Made by a program: the position numbers and the translations under genes. Shown here in pieces: positions 56,001-64,000 of a stretch of 64,000 nt of DNA. Each line of letters begins with the position of its first letter. Position 1 is the first letter of the stretch. The notes below the pieces were generated by a model, which was not told the DNA's origin, made no database searches, and saw nothing but the letters and a program-made list of their open reading frames with translations. The stretch covers positions 57,663,737 to 57,727,736 of the forward strand of contig OZ022505.1 of the NCBI GenBank assembly GCA_963989385.1. The letters run 5' to 3'. This stretch comes from Ctena decussata (Eukaryota > Mollusca > Bivalvia > Lucinida > Lucinidae).

Positions 56001-59000
56001 AAGTGCATTAAAACCACTAATCAACTAGTGGATTAAATGTATAAATTATGTCGTGATGTTATGCACTGACATCCATATTAAAGAATGCTGCCTTTTCTAC
56101 TTGTGATGTTTTAGTGCAAAATTGGCTAATATTTGCATATTGGTGTATTTACTGAAAAGACCTATAGTAAACCATTGGAACGTAATGTAGTTTACATTCC
56201 AATAATTACATTGAGACACGCAACGTCAATGACGTCAAAATAAACAATGGCTCTCTACAACCTGATTGGACGTCAGCAACGTCATGCATGCCGTTCTGCT
56301 GTTAGCAGAAAAAAACTGCGTGTACATGTTTTACTGCTTCAATTGTAGCGCTTATATAAGATTTTTCATGAAAGACTTGATTGAAACAAATGTGAATATA
56401 AGCAATGAACTTAATTTTTCTGATGTTTATCGAAGTGTAAACTACATTGGGCCACTAGCAAAGTTTACATGAACCCCTTCGGGTTCATTCACTTTGCACG
56501 TGACCCAATGTAGTTTACATTTCGATAAACCTCAGAAAAATGAAATTGATTCCTTAAATAAAATCTGATTTTAGTGTCATATGATAAACAGAATTTAGCA
56601 TTTGTGCTCCTGTATTACTGAAGTTATTATTTAAAACTTGTTGGGAAAACTGATAAGGTACTAGGCATAGCCTCGCATCTTATCTTTTTCCCCAACTCAT
56701 TTAATAAATTCAATAATACATGAGCACTCATATAAGATCCTCTATGTCTGGTATGCAAGAAATTGAGTATCTTTATCAATACACCTACCTCTATTGCAGG
56801 TATGGCTCTGTACACATATTTCTTGTAGTCACCCATCCACACCTCAACTGCTCTCTTATAATTCCTCAACTCAGTTGCCTCTCTGCCCTTGGGAAAGCTG
56901 TATGGCTGAGGTCGGGCTATATGGCCTACTCTTGAGCATGGTACATGGACAAGTCGACCTCCACACAACCATACCTGTAATGAAAAACACATTAACAAAA
57001 TACTTTGTTTTAATGATATTTCTTTTGGGAGACAGATTTTACATAAGTCAATGACTTACTTCTGTATCCCTTTCATCGTGCTGTATATTGCTATGCCATG
57101 TAAAGATTGTTGTATATATATTTATGTTTACAGTATATTGAATAAAATATTGTTTAAACTAATGATATTTCTTTTTTTATGTATATGTGTTTTACAGTCC
57201 TGTCAAGAGTATTTCATTTAAACCAAGCCCATTACTAAGCAGAAGCCTAGGAAAACCCAAAGCTTCCTTGGAATACACCTGAGCTACTGCAAGCAGAACA
57301 TGGCTTTCTCACTTGTGCACCTATTGAAGCTCCAACCAGCATTGAGAATTAGATGTTTCAAACAGTCTTCCAGACACAGCATGAATAAGGTTGTTTATGG
57401 ATATATATTTACATTCTTGGTGTATTTACTGAAAATCCCTATAGTAAACCACTGGAACGTAATGTAGTTTACATTCCAATAATTACATTGAGACACGCGA
57501 CGTCAATGACGTCAAAATAAACAATGGCTCTCTACCAGCTGATTGGACGTCAGCAATGTCATGACGTCATGCATGCCGTTCTGCTGTTAGCAGAAAAACC
57601 TGCGTGTACATGTTTTACTGCTTCAATTTTAGGGCTATAAGATTTTTCATGAAAGATTTGATTGAAACGAATGTAAATATAAGCAATGAACTTAATTTTT
57701 CTGATGTTTATCGAAGTGTAAACTACATTGGGTCACTAGCAAAGTTAACATGAACCCCTTCGGGGTTCATTCACTTTGCACGTGACCCAATGTAGTTTAC
57801 ACTTCGATAAACCTCAGAAAAATGAAATTCATTCCTTAAATGAACTGAAGGTCCAGAGAAACAATATTACTTGTGTTCTTTTCCTGTTTGTTTTCTTTTT
57901 GTTTAAAATGAGGCATATTAAGTTGAAATTGACTGATCAATGTGAGATAACTGGCCTAAATGTAACGCTCCAGCTAAGCCAATTATTGAGCAGCAGAAAC
58001 TCATTGAAACTCTTCCTTTCATGCATTATAGTAAAACCTGTTAGATTCATAGTTCAAAGACACAAACATGGTAGACTCCCCACCCACAAGTGTCTTTTCT
58101 CCAAGTATGGTATGTTTACTGGCTAGGTTTACTTTTGGGACACCAAAAAATAATTAATTTTCTATTTGAGAAAAAATGGAAATTATTTATTTTAGGTGTC
58201 CCAATACTTAGGTACATTATGGTATATGTTGCATACATTGACTTTAAAGGCTTATTTGAAATGTCTGTAATGAGAAACTCTATATTCCTTTCTAGGATAT
58301 ACCACAGGCGCTTGAAGTTCTATGCTCAAAAACCCTCAAAACCCTTTATACCTGACGCAGTCTATAGGTCATTTCGTAAGAAATGGCCAGGTATGCAAGC
58401 AAAAATGCCTCGATTTTTTGGACTGCTAAAACTGCCAGTTAGAAACACCCCAACAAAAACAAACTTCTTACCTGTAAACATCGTTTCAAAATGTATCTAT
58501 AAACATGATAAATTTGTTCAGTTATGGTTAATGCGGTGCTGTAATCCTGAATTCAAAATTTGCCAGAAAATACAGACGCCATTACGGTGTCCAGCTTCCG
58601 GTTTACTGTGCTTCGCCAAAGTTGAGCATGTGCTTGTCCGCTTTGAAATTCACACATCAACCAAAATCATTCAATTACTCTTTTAGATATGACCAATGTC
58701 GTTGTATATCACCGTTTCCATGTATTTACAATATCAGGTTTGTTCTAATTTCGATCAAAAAGTTTCTAACGAGTGAAAACTTGAAACAAACGTGATGAAA
58801 ATGACGTCATGACGTTCATGTCAACAACGTCAAAACTACGCAGTAACGTTGGCGTAAAATTTCATATGTTGACTGAGACCTACATGTATTGACTTTCCGA
58901 ACAACAAAGATGCAGATTAGCTTGCACATCTGTACAGTCTGATCGTTGATTTCGTTGTTTGATGATAGGACAGAGTAGGAAGCTGTACATTTAAGAAGAT

Positions 59001-59738
59001 CGTTATCCGCAGAATCACCTCATTTTTCCCGTAATAGAACCTGATGACGTTGCTACGCGACGTTGATACACCGGAAATTGGAGACCGTAATGGAGTCGAA
59101 CACATACTTGCACACCTGGCCATTTCTTCAAAATGGCTCATAGCCTAGATGTTTAGCGGCATTGAAATATGTTTCATAGCATAGAACTTCAAGCGCCTGT
59201 GGATATACTATAGCCAATAATTAAGAAATATTTTTTCCTTACTTGTGAATTATCACTGATTAACACATGTTGTTGGAGGTCAGATCAAGAAATATTAATT
59301 CATGATGGCAGAGCTGAAGTGAATTGATATTCACTTCCCGACAACACGTGTGACAGCCATAATTCACAGGTCAGGAAAAATTATTTTGATTCTAACATTA
59401 TAAAGAACAAAAATGCAAGTATATTACAATGTTTTCTAAAGGACTTCTTTTGAGGCAGACATCAAAAGAAGCAAATGTTTACATTTGAAGTCATCAAAGC
59501 GCAAAATTGGCATGTCTCGATGTCAGCGACTTGAATTATCACAAAGTTTCAAACGGCACCGCTTCATATGCCTTCAATGGGGAAAACATTAATGTCATGT
59601 AAGAATAAGAAATACTTTACCCTCCATGGAAGTTCGAGATTCTCCCCTCCCCAAATGCTCATCTGGTCATCATATGTTCCAAGCTCTTTAAAATATTGCA
59701 CATCAACAACAAAACCAGGACCAACCATCACAACTCCG
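46926..59738 (-). CDS. GALNT: Polypeptide N-acetylgalactosaminyltransferase, C-terminal six exons (join)
   Basis: Exons on the minus strand are 59738-59621, 56974-56789, 55630-55496, 53910-53806, 49480-49343 and 47057-46926, all with AG/GT junctions and matching phases. The encoded ~270 residues carry the Gal/GalNAc-transferase motif [13 protein letters not shown] and the CSRVGH segment, whose His is a manganese ligand in this family. They also carry the catalytic C-terminal linker and a complete ricin-type lectin domain of about 124 residues ending at a TGA. The enzyme starts mucin-type O-glycosylation by moving GalNAc from UDP-GalNAc to Ser/Thr in the Golgi. The N-terminal membrane anchor, DxH motif and first half of the catalytic domain must lie right of the window. 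The paralogue is unresolved; the symbol is family-level. Confidence 0.9.
47058..47312 (-). other. GALNT last intron, distal part
   Basis: AT-rich intron sequence. The family A foldback lies just beyond, at 47313. Confidence 0.5.
47313..47549. mobile_element. Foldback MITE family A, copy 7 (GALNT intron)
   Basis: Ends GAGCAACGACATGAGAAAACC and GGTTTTGTCCTGTCATGACTC. CAGACTCAGAACAGCCTGGGC pairs with GCCCAGGCTGATCTGAGTC. Confidence 0.8.
48551..48735. mobile_element. MITE with GATAGACACC ends, full copy
   Basis: Ends GATAGACACCATAAAACACC and GGTGTTTTATGGTGTCTATC. CRE-like GACGTCA words lie inside. It is immediately followed by the tRNA-like sequence at 48742. Confidence 0.75.
48742..48813 (+). 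tRNA. Initiator tRNA-Met-like (CAT), probable pseudogene
   Basis: A 72-base cloverleaf reads closely like animal tRNA-iMet (AGCAGAGTGGCGCAG, CCCATAA anticodon loop, A box and a GGATCGGAACC T arm). The acceptor stem has one mismatch (C3-A70) and the anticodon stem has mismatches at both ends. The T loop is ATCGGAA in place of the iMet ATCGAAA. No CCA is encoded, as normal for eukaryotes. It lies between two copies of the same MITE in a GALNT intron, so a dispersed pseudogene is likelier than a functional gene. Confidence 0.55.
48819..48950. mobile_element. MITE with GATAGACACC ends, right-truncated copy
   Basis: Matches the first ~130 bp of 48551-48735 in the same orientation (AGACACCATAAAACACCTCC and AGTGACAGCATACACCTT). 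The right terminus is absent. Confidence 0.7.
49180..49327. mobile_element. Foldback MITE family D, decayed copy
   Basis: Shares the central GTGACCC...GAGACGGTTCTAATAACGGGTCA and flanking ATTATC/ATAACTC words with family D. It ends 15 bp from the donor of the penultimate GALNT exon. Confidence 0.5.
49343..49480 (-). CDS. GALNT: GALNT penultimate exon (lectin beta repeat)
   Basis: Acceptor CTATTTTTTCCAG, 46 codons, donor AAG|GTATGAGT. It includes [15 protein letters not shown] and PVMSGC...WKHEK, typical of the middle ricin repeat. Both junctions are phase 0. Confidence 0.88.
49408..49825. repeat. Tandem duplication spanning a GALNT exon end and intron
   Basis: Offsets are 230 bp in the exon part and 217 bp in the intron part. 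ATAATAAATTATATGCATG and GGTCCTTTTTAAGAACT recur in both halves. Confidence 0.8.
49635..49697 (-). pseudogene. Decayed duplicate of the GALNT penultimate exon
   Basis: Part of a ~200-bp tandem duplication (49408-49605 against 49638-49825). The acceptor (TTTTTTTTCCAG) and first codons are retained. A net 13-bp deletion shifts the frame and creates an early TGA. The donor half is lost. It cannot encode a working alternative exon. Confidence 0.75.
50341..51549 (+). mobile_element. Tandem-repeat element 2 (ATGTCCCCCC ends, 146-bp monomers)
   Basis: It starts ATGTCCCCCCACC and ends in a hairpin ATGTCCCCCCTCACC...GGTGGGGGGACAT. Seven monomers start GACCTTGAAAATGAGGTCAAG at 50467, 50613, 50759, 50905, 51051, 51197 and 51343, each exactly 146 bp apart. 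A short GACGCC repeat at 51479-51496 precedes the terminal hairpin. The architecture is the same as element 1 at 34739. Frames through it are by-products, since 146 is not a multiple of three. Confidence 0.8.
51550..52496. other. GALNT intron, no gene seen
   Basis: Two plus-strand frames of 60-80 codons (51695, 52151) have no recognisable features. They might be relics of an old LINE, which I cannot support. Confidence 0.35.
52497..52688. mobile_element. Foldback MITE family D, copy 1
   Basis: CAGAGCTCTAGATAAGAGG and CCTCTTATCTAGATCTCTG ends. A GTGACCCCTCATCTCAACAG/GACGAGACGG core lies between them. Confidence 0.75.
52700..52890. mobile_element. Foldback MITE family C, copy 7
   Basis: TTAAGAAAAGAATTTGCTCC and GGAGCAAATACTTTCCTTTAA arms. 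A near-repeated inner AGCAAATT is present. Confidence 0.6.
53028..53195. mobile_element. Foldback MITE family D, copy 2
   Basis: CAGAGCTCCAGATAAGAGGG start and a TTACCCCATCTTATTAGGACC end. The core is shortened. Confidence 0.65.
53806..53910 (-). CDS. GALNT: GALNT exon (lectin alpha repeat)
   Basis: Acceptor TATCTTGCAG, 35 codons, donor CAG|GTTTGT. It encodes [15 protein letters not shown]..., the first CLD motif of the ricin-B domain, and ends at KQ. Phase 0 at both ends. Confidence 0.87.
53911..54340 (-). other. GALNT intron, no other feature
   Basis: AT-rich. Frames here lack protein features. Confidence 0.45.
54341..54564. mobile_element. Foldback MITE family A, copy 8
   Basis: Ends TGATGCAACACCAGAAAACC and GGTTTTCTCATGTCACAGCTC. 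AGACTCTGATCAGACTGGG lies inside. Confidence 0.75.
54961..55166. mobile_element. Foldback MITE family D, copy 3
   Basis: CAGAGCTCCAGATGAGAGGGG and CCCCCTCTTATAAGGAGCTCTG ends. The GTGACCCCTCATTG/GAGGAGTCAC core is present. Confidence 0.75.
55170..55410. mobile_element. Foldback MITE family C, copy 8
   Basis: Two successive palindromes, AAAGAAAGAATTTGCTC/GAGCAAATTCTTGCCTTTT and GAGTGAATTTGCTCC/GGAGCGAATTC, lie between outer GGTGAATAGGTAC-type words. Confidence 0.65.
55496..55630 (-). CDS. GALNT: GALNT exon (catalytic C-terminus and linker)
   Basis: Acceptor TATTTACAG, 45 codons, donor TGG|GTGAGT. It encodes [17 protein letters not shown], then CKPFEWFM and the NNVWPD segment, which connects the catalytic and lectin domains in GALNTs. 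Phase 0. Confidence 0.9.
55640..56140 (-). other. GALNT intron, no other feature
   Basis: AT-rich. A small TTGAATG/CATTCGA-type inversion near 55818. No repeat recognised. Confidence 0.4.
56141..56563. mobile_element. ~420-bp repeat family E, copy 1
   Basis: It shares its whole length with 57418-57841. It contains GTTTATCGAAGTGTAAACTAC and a matching inverted GTAGTTTACATTTCGATAAAC. It also has GAACCCCTTCGGGTTC and several GACGTCA words. Confidence 0.85.
56789..56974 (-). CDS. GALNT: GALNT exon (catalytic domain, CSRVGH)
   Basis: Acceptor CATTACAG, 62 codons, donor GAG|GTAGGT. It begins [19 protein letters not shown] and includes [19 protein letters not shown]. The His of SRVGH coordinates manganese in characterised family members. 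Phase 0 at both ends. Confidence 0.92.
57060..57417 (-). other. GALNT intron, no other feature
   Basis: AT-rich with no recognised repeat. Confidence 0.4.
57418..57841. mobile_element. ~420-bp repeat family E, copy 2
   Basis: Closely similar to 56141-56563, same orientation, about 1.28 kb away. Differences are mainly small indels around CATGACGTCATGCATG and AGGGCTATAAG. Confidence 0.85.
58303..59201. mobile_element. TIR element family G, long copy (899 bp, 7-bp duplication)
   Basis: Ends CACAGGCGCTTGAAGTTCT and AGAACTTCAAGCGCCTGTG, with GATATAC on both sides (58296-58302 and 59202-59208). The right terminal region (GGCTCATAGCC..GATGTTTAGCGGCAT) matches the left part of the 162-bp copy at 23504 in inverted orientation. 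A 198-codon frame overlaps it but shows no transposase motif. Confidence 0.8.
59621..59738 (-). CDS. GALNT: GALNT exon (WGGENLE motif)
   Basis: Acceptor GTATTTCAG, one base completing a split codon, 39 codons, donor AGG|GTAAAG. It carries [19 protein letters not shown] and the Gal/GalNAc-T signature IWGGENLEL. The next upstream exon, which must end two bases into a codon, is not in the window. Confidence 0.93.
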
Positions 59739-59872
59739 CTGAAATACACACAAACAACAGCTACTGACTGCCAAAGAATCAGTATCCTGTCACCTAATGC
59801 ATTTTCTCTACATTTTCTAAGACCCAACTATCCTGGAATTTGGTCTGATCTATTTGCCATGTTAAGGTGTAC

Positions 59873-60075
59873 CAGAGCTCTAGATAAAAGGGCTGTTTGA
59901 TGATAACTGAGGGATAATTTTCTTTATTTCTCATTGAAACCATATGTTGTGACCCCTCATCTGAACCCTCTCTTCGAGACGGTTCAGATGAGGGGTCACA
60001 ACATATGTTTTTATCCAGAATCAACAAAAATTATCCCCAATTATCATCAAATACTCCCTCTTATCTAGTGCTCTG
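59873..60075. mobile_element. Foldback MITE family D, copy 4
   Basis: Ends CAGAGCTCTAGATAAAAGGG and CCCTCTTATCTAGTGCTCTG. GTGTAC is duplicated on both sides (59867-59872 and 60076-60081). The core is GTGACCCCTCATCTGAACC and its complement. Confidence 0.85.
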
Positions 60076-60188
60076 GTGTACATGTATGAACTTGTTTTAA
60101 GTACTTCAGAGCCCAATGCAACTGCTCCTATGGAGTAGTCTGCTCGAGGTTTGTACTATCTGAAAATTAGACAGGCTATCTGATTAAT

Positions 60189-60345
60189 AGAGAATACCAT
60201 GTTAGTGTCTTTTGATATCAAGTTTATCAGGCGAGACCAGAAACAGCGTAGGAATGGCGAGGCTTGCCAAGCCAGTCCGACGTGTTTCTGGTCGAGCCTG
60301 ATAAACTTGATATCAAGAGGCACTTACGTGGTTTTCTATTTATCA
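60189..60345. repeat. Foldback with GATATCAAGTTTATCAG arms
   Basis: TTGATATCAAGTTTATCAGGC and GCCTGATAAACTTGATATCAA pair perfectly. GACCAGAAAC/GTTTCTGGTC and outer AGAATACCA/TGGTTTTCT-type pairing extend it. Confidence 0.8.
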
Positions 60346-60819
60346 TGTATCATAAAGATTTTACGGCGTAAAGATGCGGCAAACAAGTGATAAGCAAACG
60401 CAATTCAATTAGAACTTGCTGACGTCGCGAATGCGTTATGACGTAAGACGGTGACGTCAATTAACCAATCGAACGCTGATATCACGGCAAACGTCAGTGT
60501 GTAGCCAATCGTCTTCAGAGATCGCTTCTTAAGGCATGGCCTGATAACATTCGCGCAGGCGCAGGTCTACAGTGACATGATATCACATTATGTTATCATA
60601 CCCCTGTTATCAGGTGAATTATGCAGCATATGCATGATAATAGGGAATATACTACCTTTCTTCAGTTATAAGCTGGGAGACTACTCTTCCAAATTTACCG
60701 CAATGTGTTATGCTGTTTCTCAGTCTTGTGTAATTCTGCTCTAAAATAGGTTTTCCCTTACAAATCTATAGAAAAGAGCTAGATCCATTTTGTTGGTTTT
60801 TGCTTCCCAAACTATCTCA

Positions 60820-61010
60820 AAGATCTACATCAGTCTTACAAGATCTTTGAGATTATAAGTATCTTTCACGGGTGTGAGGTGTGGATAGGAATATCCTTCG
60901 TAAGGATCACTATTCGGCAACACAAGGCTTGCTGAGTGACGCCGTACAGTGATCCCAAGTCACAGATGTTTCTGTCCACACCTCACACTCATGATAGATA
61001 CTTTTTTCTT
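60820..61010. repeat. Foldback with GTGAGGTGTGGA arms
   Basis: AAGTATCTTTCACGGGTGTG/AGGTGTGGA pairs with TCCACACCTCACACTCATG/ATAGATACTT. A TCTCAAAGATCT/AGATCTTTGAGA hairpin lies just left. Confidence 0.75.
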
Positions 61011-61139
61011 GCACACCATGTTTTGTATTAAACTTTGGAACATGTAAAAATGTGTAATTTTAGTGCTTGAGAGGTTTCTATTTGATTTTGAAAGAAGACC
61101 CCGCTTCTAACAACCGCCATTTAGTTCTTTACATGAACG

Positions 61140-61202
61140 TCTGGCATGCACAAACTGATGTCATTTTTTGCCATGCACAAACTGATGTCATTTTTTGCCA
61201 TC
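61140..61202 (+). repeat. ~30-bp tandem duplication
   Basis: GCATGCACAAACTGATGTCA followed by TTTTTTGCC occurs twice in tandem. Confidence 0.85.
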
Positions 61203-61411
61203 TTCTTGACGTCATCATTTGAAAAGGAAACATCACTGGATAACATAGGTACATGACCTCCTATACAACCAACACACTGAATGCTCGCAATTTTTATCCT
61301 GTCCTGGGTGAGGTAACATGGGTGAGATAAGAACTGCTGGTACAGGTAAAACGTGGATATCCTTACCTGGTGTGCAATAAAGTTGAGGAAAGGATTGGAT
61401 GGGAAAAATCT

Positions 61412-61614
61412 CAGAGCTCTAGATAAGAGGGGTATTTGATGATAATTGAGGGATAATTTTTCTTATTTCTCATTGAAACCATATGTTGTGACCCCTCATT
61501 AGAACTGTCTCGGTGAGACGGTTCTAATGGTGGGTCACAATATATGTTTTTATGCAGAAATAACAAAAATTATCCTTAATTATCACCAAATACTCCCTCT
61601 TATCTAGGGCCCTG
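61412..61614. mobile_element. Foldback MITE family D, copy 5
   Basis: Ends CAGAGCTCTAGATAAGAGGG and CCCTCTTATCTAGGGCCCTG. AATCT is repeated on both sides. The core is GTGACCCCTCATTAGAAC and its partner. Confidence 0.85.
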
Positions 61615-62094
61615 AATCTGTCTTATAACTGAATATATATGGTACTTTCAAACCTGTTTTGTAGCAACCTCTATTAAGGGACAGCTGCCAATAACTGTCT
61701 TCTATTAAACATCCTTTAGACCACTAATACACAGCAGTTTAACTTATCTTAAAAGGTCAACCTGCCTTAACAGCAAATCGATGGCTGAGCGCAAAACTGA
61801 CGTAACTACATATTTTTCACAAAATGACTTTTTCACACTTTTTTAATTGAAAGTAGGTGATACATCTTCTGAAAAATAATTAACTTATATTCTTATTATT
61901 TTTCCCATTTTTTGCTAAAATATAAAAGGTAGCTAACTCAGAGCAGTCATCAAGTTCCCGCAAAAATGACGCAAGTCCACTTACAACTGTTTTGCGGGAT
62001 AAAATCAGTCAGCAGCTGATTCCATTTTGTCTGCAAAAGGGTTGTAACTCATGTGACTGATTTATTTTTAGGGACAAATATTAAGGAACAAATA

Positions 62095-63000
62095 CCACAA
62101 CAACAATATATTGTAACAGACTAGAAACATAGTGAAACAAACTGTGTTTCTATTCCAAAATCACTTTCTTTACATAATGAAACATGAAAGAAATCAGTTG
62201 GGGCAGATATTTTGAAAAACCAGGATCATATACTGTTCATCATAGTTTGGAAACAGTGAAATGGTTGAAAACAAAAGACTGCTTTTGTTTTAAAATAACT
62301 GTTTTATTACATACTGAACAAAGATACAGATCCTTTGCAGGAAATTCATCGATACTACTATTAAGAATCGATTGATTGATTGATTTGGAGCTTAACGTCC
62401 ACGGTAAACAGCTATGGTCATGTCGGGATGTAACACTATTCCTTGGCAGGCTTAGACCTCCTACGGGGTTAACCAGTACTAATTGCACATACTTTCATCA
62501 GTAACTGACAACTGCCCTTCTTGAATCAGCGGAATGAGAAACGAAAGTATGTGGCCAGACCAGGTTTCGAACCCAGGACCTCTGACTTATGAGTCAGGTG
62601 CCCTACCGACCCGGCATTTAGAATCAAATAAAACAACAAGAATACACAGCAACATTTTAGAAACACATTGAAATGGATTGAAACTAAACATGTTTCTTGT
62701 TTTAAAATCACTTTGTATCTACATGGTAACATTGTGTTTGGGGGGGGGGGGTCATAGTTACGAGGATTGAAACACACACACACACGAAAACACAATGAAA
62801 TGGTTTGAAACTAAAACATGTTTCTTGTTTCAAAATCACTTTGTATATGTTATCACATACATTACAGCTCCTCAATTGGAAATTAACTATGACAAATATT
62901 TTTAACATATTTAAAAATACATAGCAACATTTTAGAAACACAGTGTACATTGAAACACATCCTGTCTCTGTTAAAAAATATTTCATTTCTGTAACAAAAA
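62095..63000 (+). repeat. Degenerate GAAACA-type repeat array, split by a SINE
   Basis: Diverged units of the form AGAAACACA..GAAATGG.TTGAAACT, then CTTGTTTTAAAATCACTTT, occur near 62105, 62240, 62650, 62790 and 62930. A 10-G run lies at 62740. The unit length is irregular. Confidence 0.5.
62367..62615 (-). mobile_element. tRNA-derived SINE, copy 2
   Basis: The same family as 19325-19605, minus strand: CTCATAA anticodon-type loop, GGTTCGAAACC B box, GGTCTAAGCCTG body, ACCGTGGACGTTAAGC end and a (CAAT)n tail. The tRNA head is shortened by about 10 bp. Flanks TTAAGAATC and TTTAGAATC look like a diverged target duplication. Confidence 0.8.
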
Positions 63001-63031
63001 CATGGTACATGTACAACCTATCTACCAGGTA

Positions 63032-63941
63032 CACTGGAGCGCCGTTATACCGCGGACCGATATATCGCGGAAATCAGTATAACGCGGTTGTCCTGTGGCT
63101 CCCAAATTTTTTCTACAGATCGCGGATTTTTCGGCGGTTTCCGTCGGTGTTCACGACATTGGAATAGAAAATAACCATTAAAAGTTAATTGGGTTGTTTA
63201 CATAATTTTAATCAACAGAGTGTCAAAAGTTATCACAGACAATCAAAGCGTCGGTTGTCTTACCAAGGTGTGAAAGACTTCGATAATTAGCGCATATCAC
63301 GTGTCACCAATTAGCGAAGGTCACCTCATATACACAATACACAAGCCGACGCTCAGGAAAAAGACTGTGCGTAGCAGTCACTGATTACTTCCAAAGAAAA
63401 CATTATAAAAGAATTTTATAAATGGAAAGAAAAAACAAAGCTTAAACCCGATTTGGTTATCTGTAGGCTGCTTAGAAATTTTAAGCGACGTCAGTACTCG
63501 CGCAAATAAGTATATTATATTCGTCCGAAGGTACCTTTTTGCAAGTGTATATACAAGGGAATTAACTCGAACAAGTCTACTTTCGCTCAATCGGACATCC
63601 TTGTAGATATAGGTTTAATTCAGGATACGGAATTGGCCGATGTGTTCCGATTGTACTTTCGCTTTGTAAATAGTTTTCAACCGTTTTGCAGCGCATTTTT
63701 CACAATAAGTAAGAACATGGGGACTGAAAGCTTACTTCAGCAATGACTTTCGTTGTGTCAGGTAAGTGGTAAACATGTCTATCTACCTCGTTAGGGCTAA
63801 ATAAGAGCAGCGAACATGTGAACATGGGGTTTTTCATTAGTGGGTGGGGTATTTCTGTGAAGATCGTTATTACGCGTGATCACTTATAACGCGGTTCTAT
63901 TTTATGTCTCCCGACACCCGCGTTATAACGGCGCTCCAGTG
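63032..63941. mobile_element. TA-flanked pogo/Tigger-like TIR element (910 bp)
   Basis: Ends CACTGGAGCGCCGTTATA and TATAACGGCGCTCCAGTG, with TA on each side. ATAACGCGG/TATATCGCGG words repeat near both ends, in the style of pogo/Tigger termini. Minus-strand frames up to 70 codons inside show no transposase motif. Confidence 0.75.
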
Positions 63942-64000
63942 TATATGAATCATCTTGGGCAAATGTTTTGAAACTAATGAAACAAGAATAGTGTGCATAC

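Noticed and set aside
58090..58686. 198-codon frame as a gene or transposase
   Set aside because: It starts outside the family G element, crosses its left end and shows no catalytic motif. I leave it uncalled.

Overview
The window is animal nuclear DNA, most likely from a heterodont (clam-like) bivalve. It is AT-rich, nearly all non-coding and crowded with transposable elements. Several are of types I associate with bivalve genomes: tandem-repeat elements ending in an (ACGG)n or (GACGCC)n tract, tRNA-derived SINEs, and large numbers of foldback MITEs. There are no bacterial-style operons. The one clear host gene has introns and lies on the minus strand.

Layout. 1-3569: 3' end of a Ty3-like, env-bearing LTR element (two pieces of a broken envelope-like gene, then its 3' LTR). 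4036-17858: a TA-flanked transposon with 35-bp terminal inverted repeats, inserted in a 347-bp tandem repeat. Nested inside it is a complete 10.3-kb LTR retrotransposon (5070-15384) with 2.3-kb LTRs and a TTTGC target duplication. Its polyprotein order is gag, protease, INTEGRASE, then reverse transcriptase/RNase H, the unusual order of Gmr1-like Ty3 elements. 19.3-34 kb: SINEs, MITEs, a 49-bp minisatellite, a LINE tail, and a 532-bp terminal-repeat retrotransposon in miniature (TRIM, 26872-27403). The TRIM LTRs contain a tRNA-like sequence, its primer-binding site matches tRNA-Pro, and it sits inside a MITE. 34.7-37.2 kb: a tandem-repeat element with ~490-bp higher-order units. 37.6-46 kb: further MITEs, including a 1.34-kb mariner-like palindrome, and a SINE. 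46.9-59.7 kb, minus strand: the six C-terminal exons of a polypeptide N-acetylgalactosaminyltransferase (GALNT) gene, with introns full of foldback elements, an initiator-tRNA-like sequence, a second tandem-repeat element and a decayed duplicate of one exon. 59.7-64 kb: foldbacks, a second copy of a SINE family and a TA-flanked TIR element.

How it fits together. The GALNT gene is the only host function I can name (mucin-type O-glycosylation, Golgi); its 5' exons lie beyond the right edge. Everything else is mobile DNA, often nested: LTR element in TIR transposon in tandem repeat; TRIM in MITE; MITE in pogo-like MITE. The 10.3-kb element looks recent (LTRs about 0.4% different by eye) but its coding region is broken by two in-frame TAG codons and one frame change. 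All homology calls were made by reading the sequence; no search was run.
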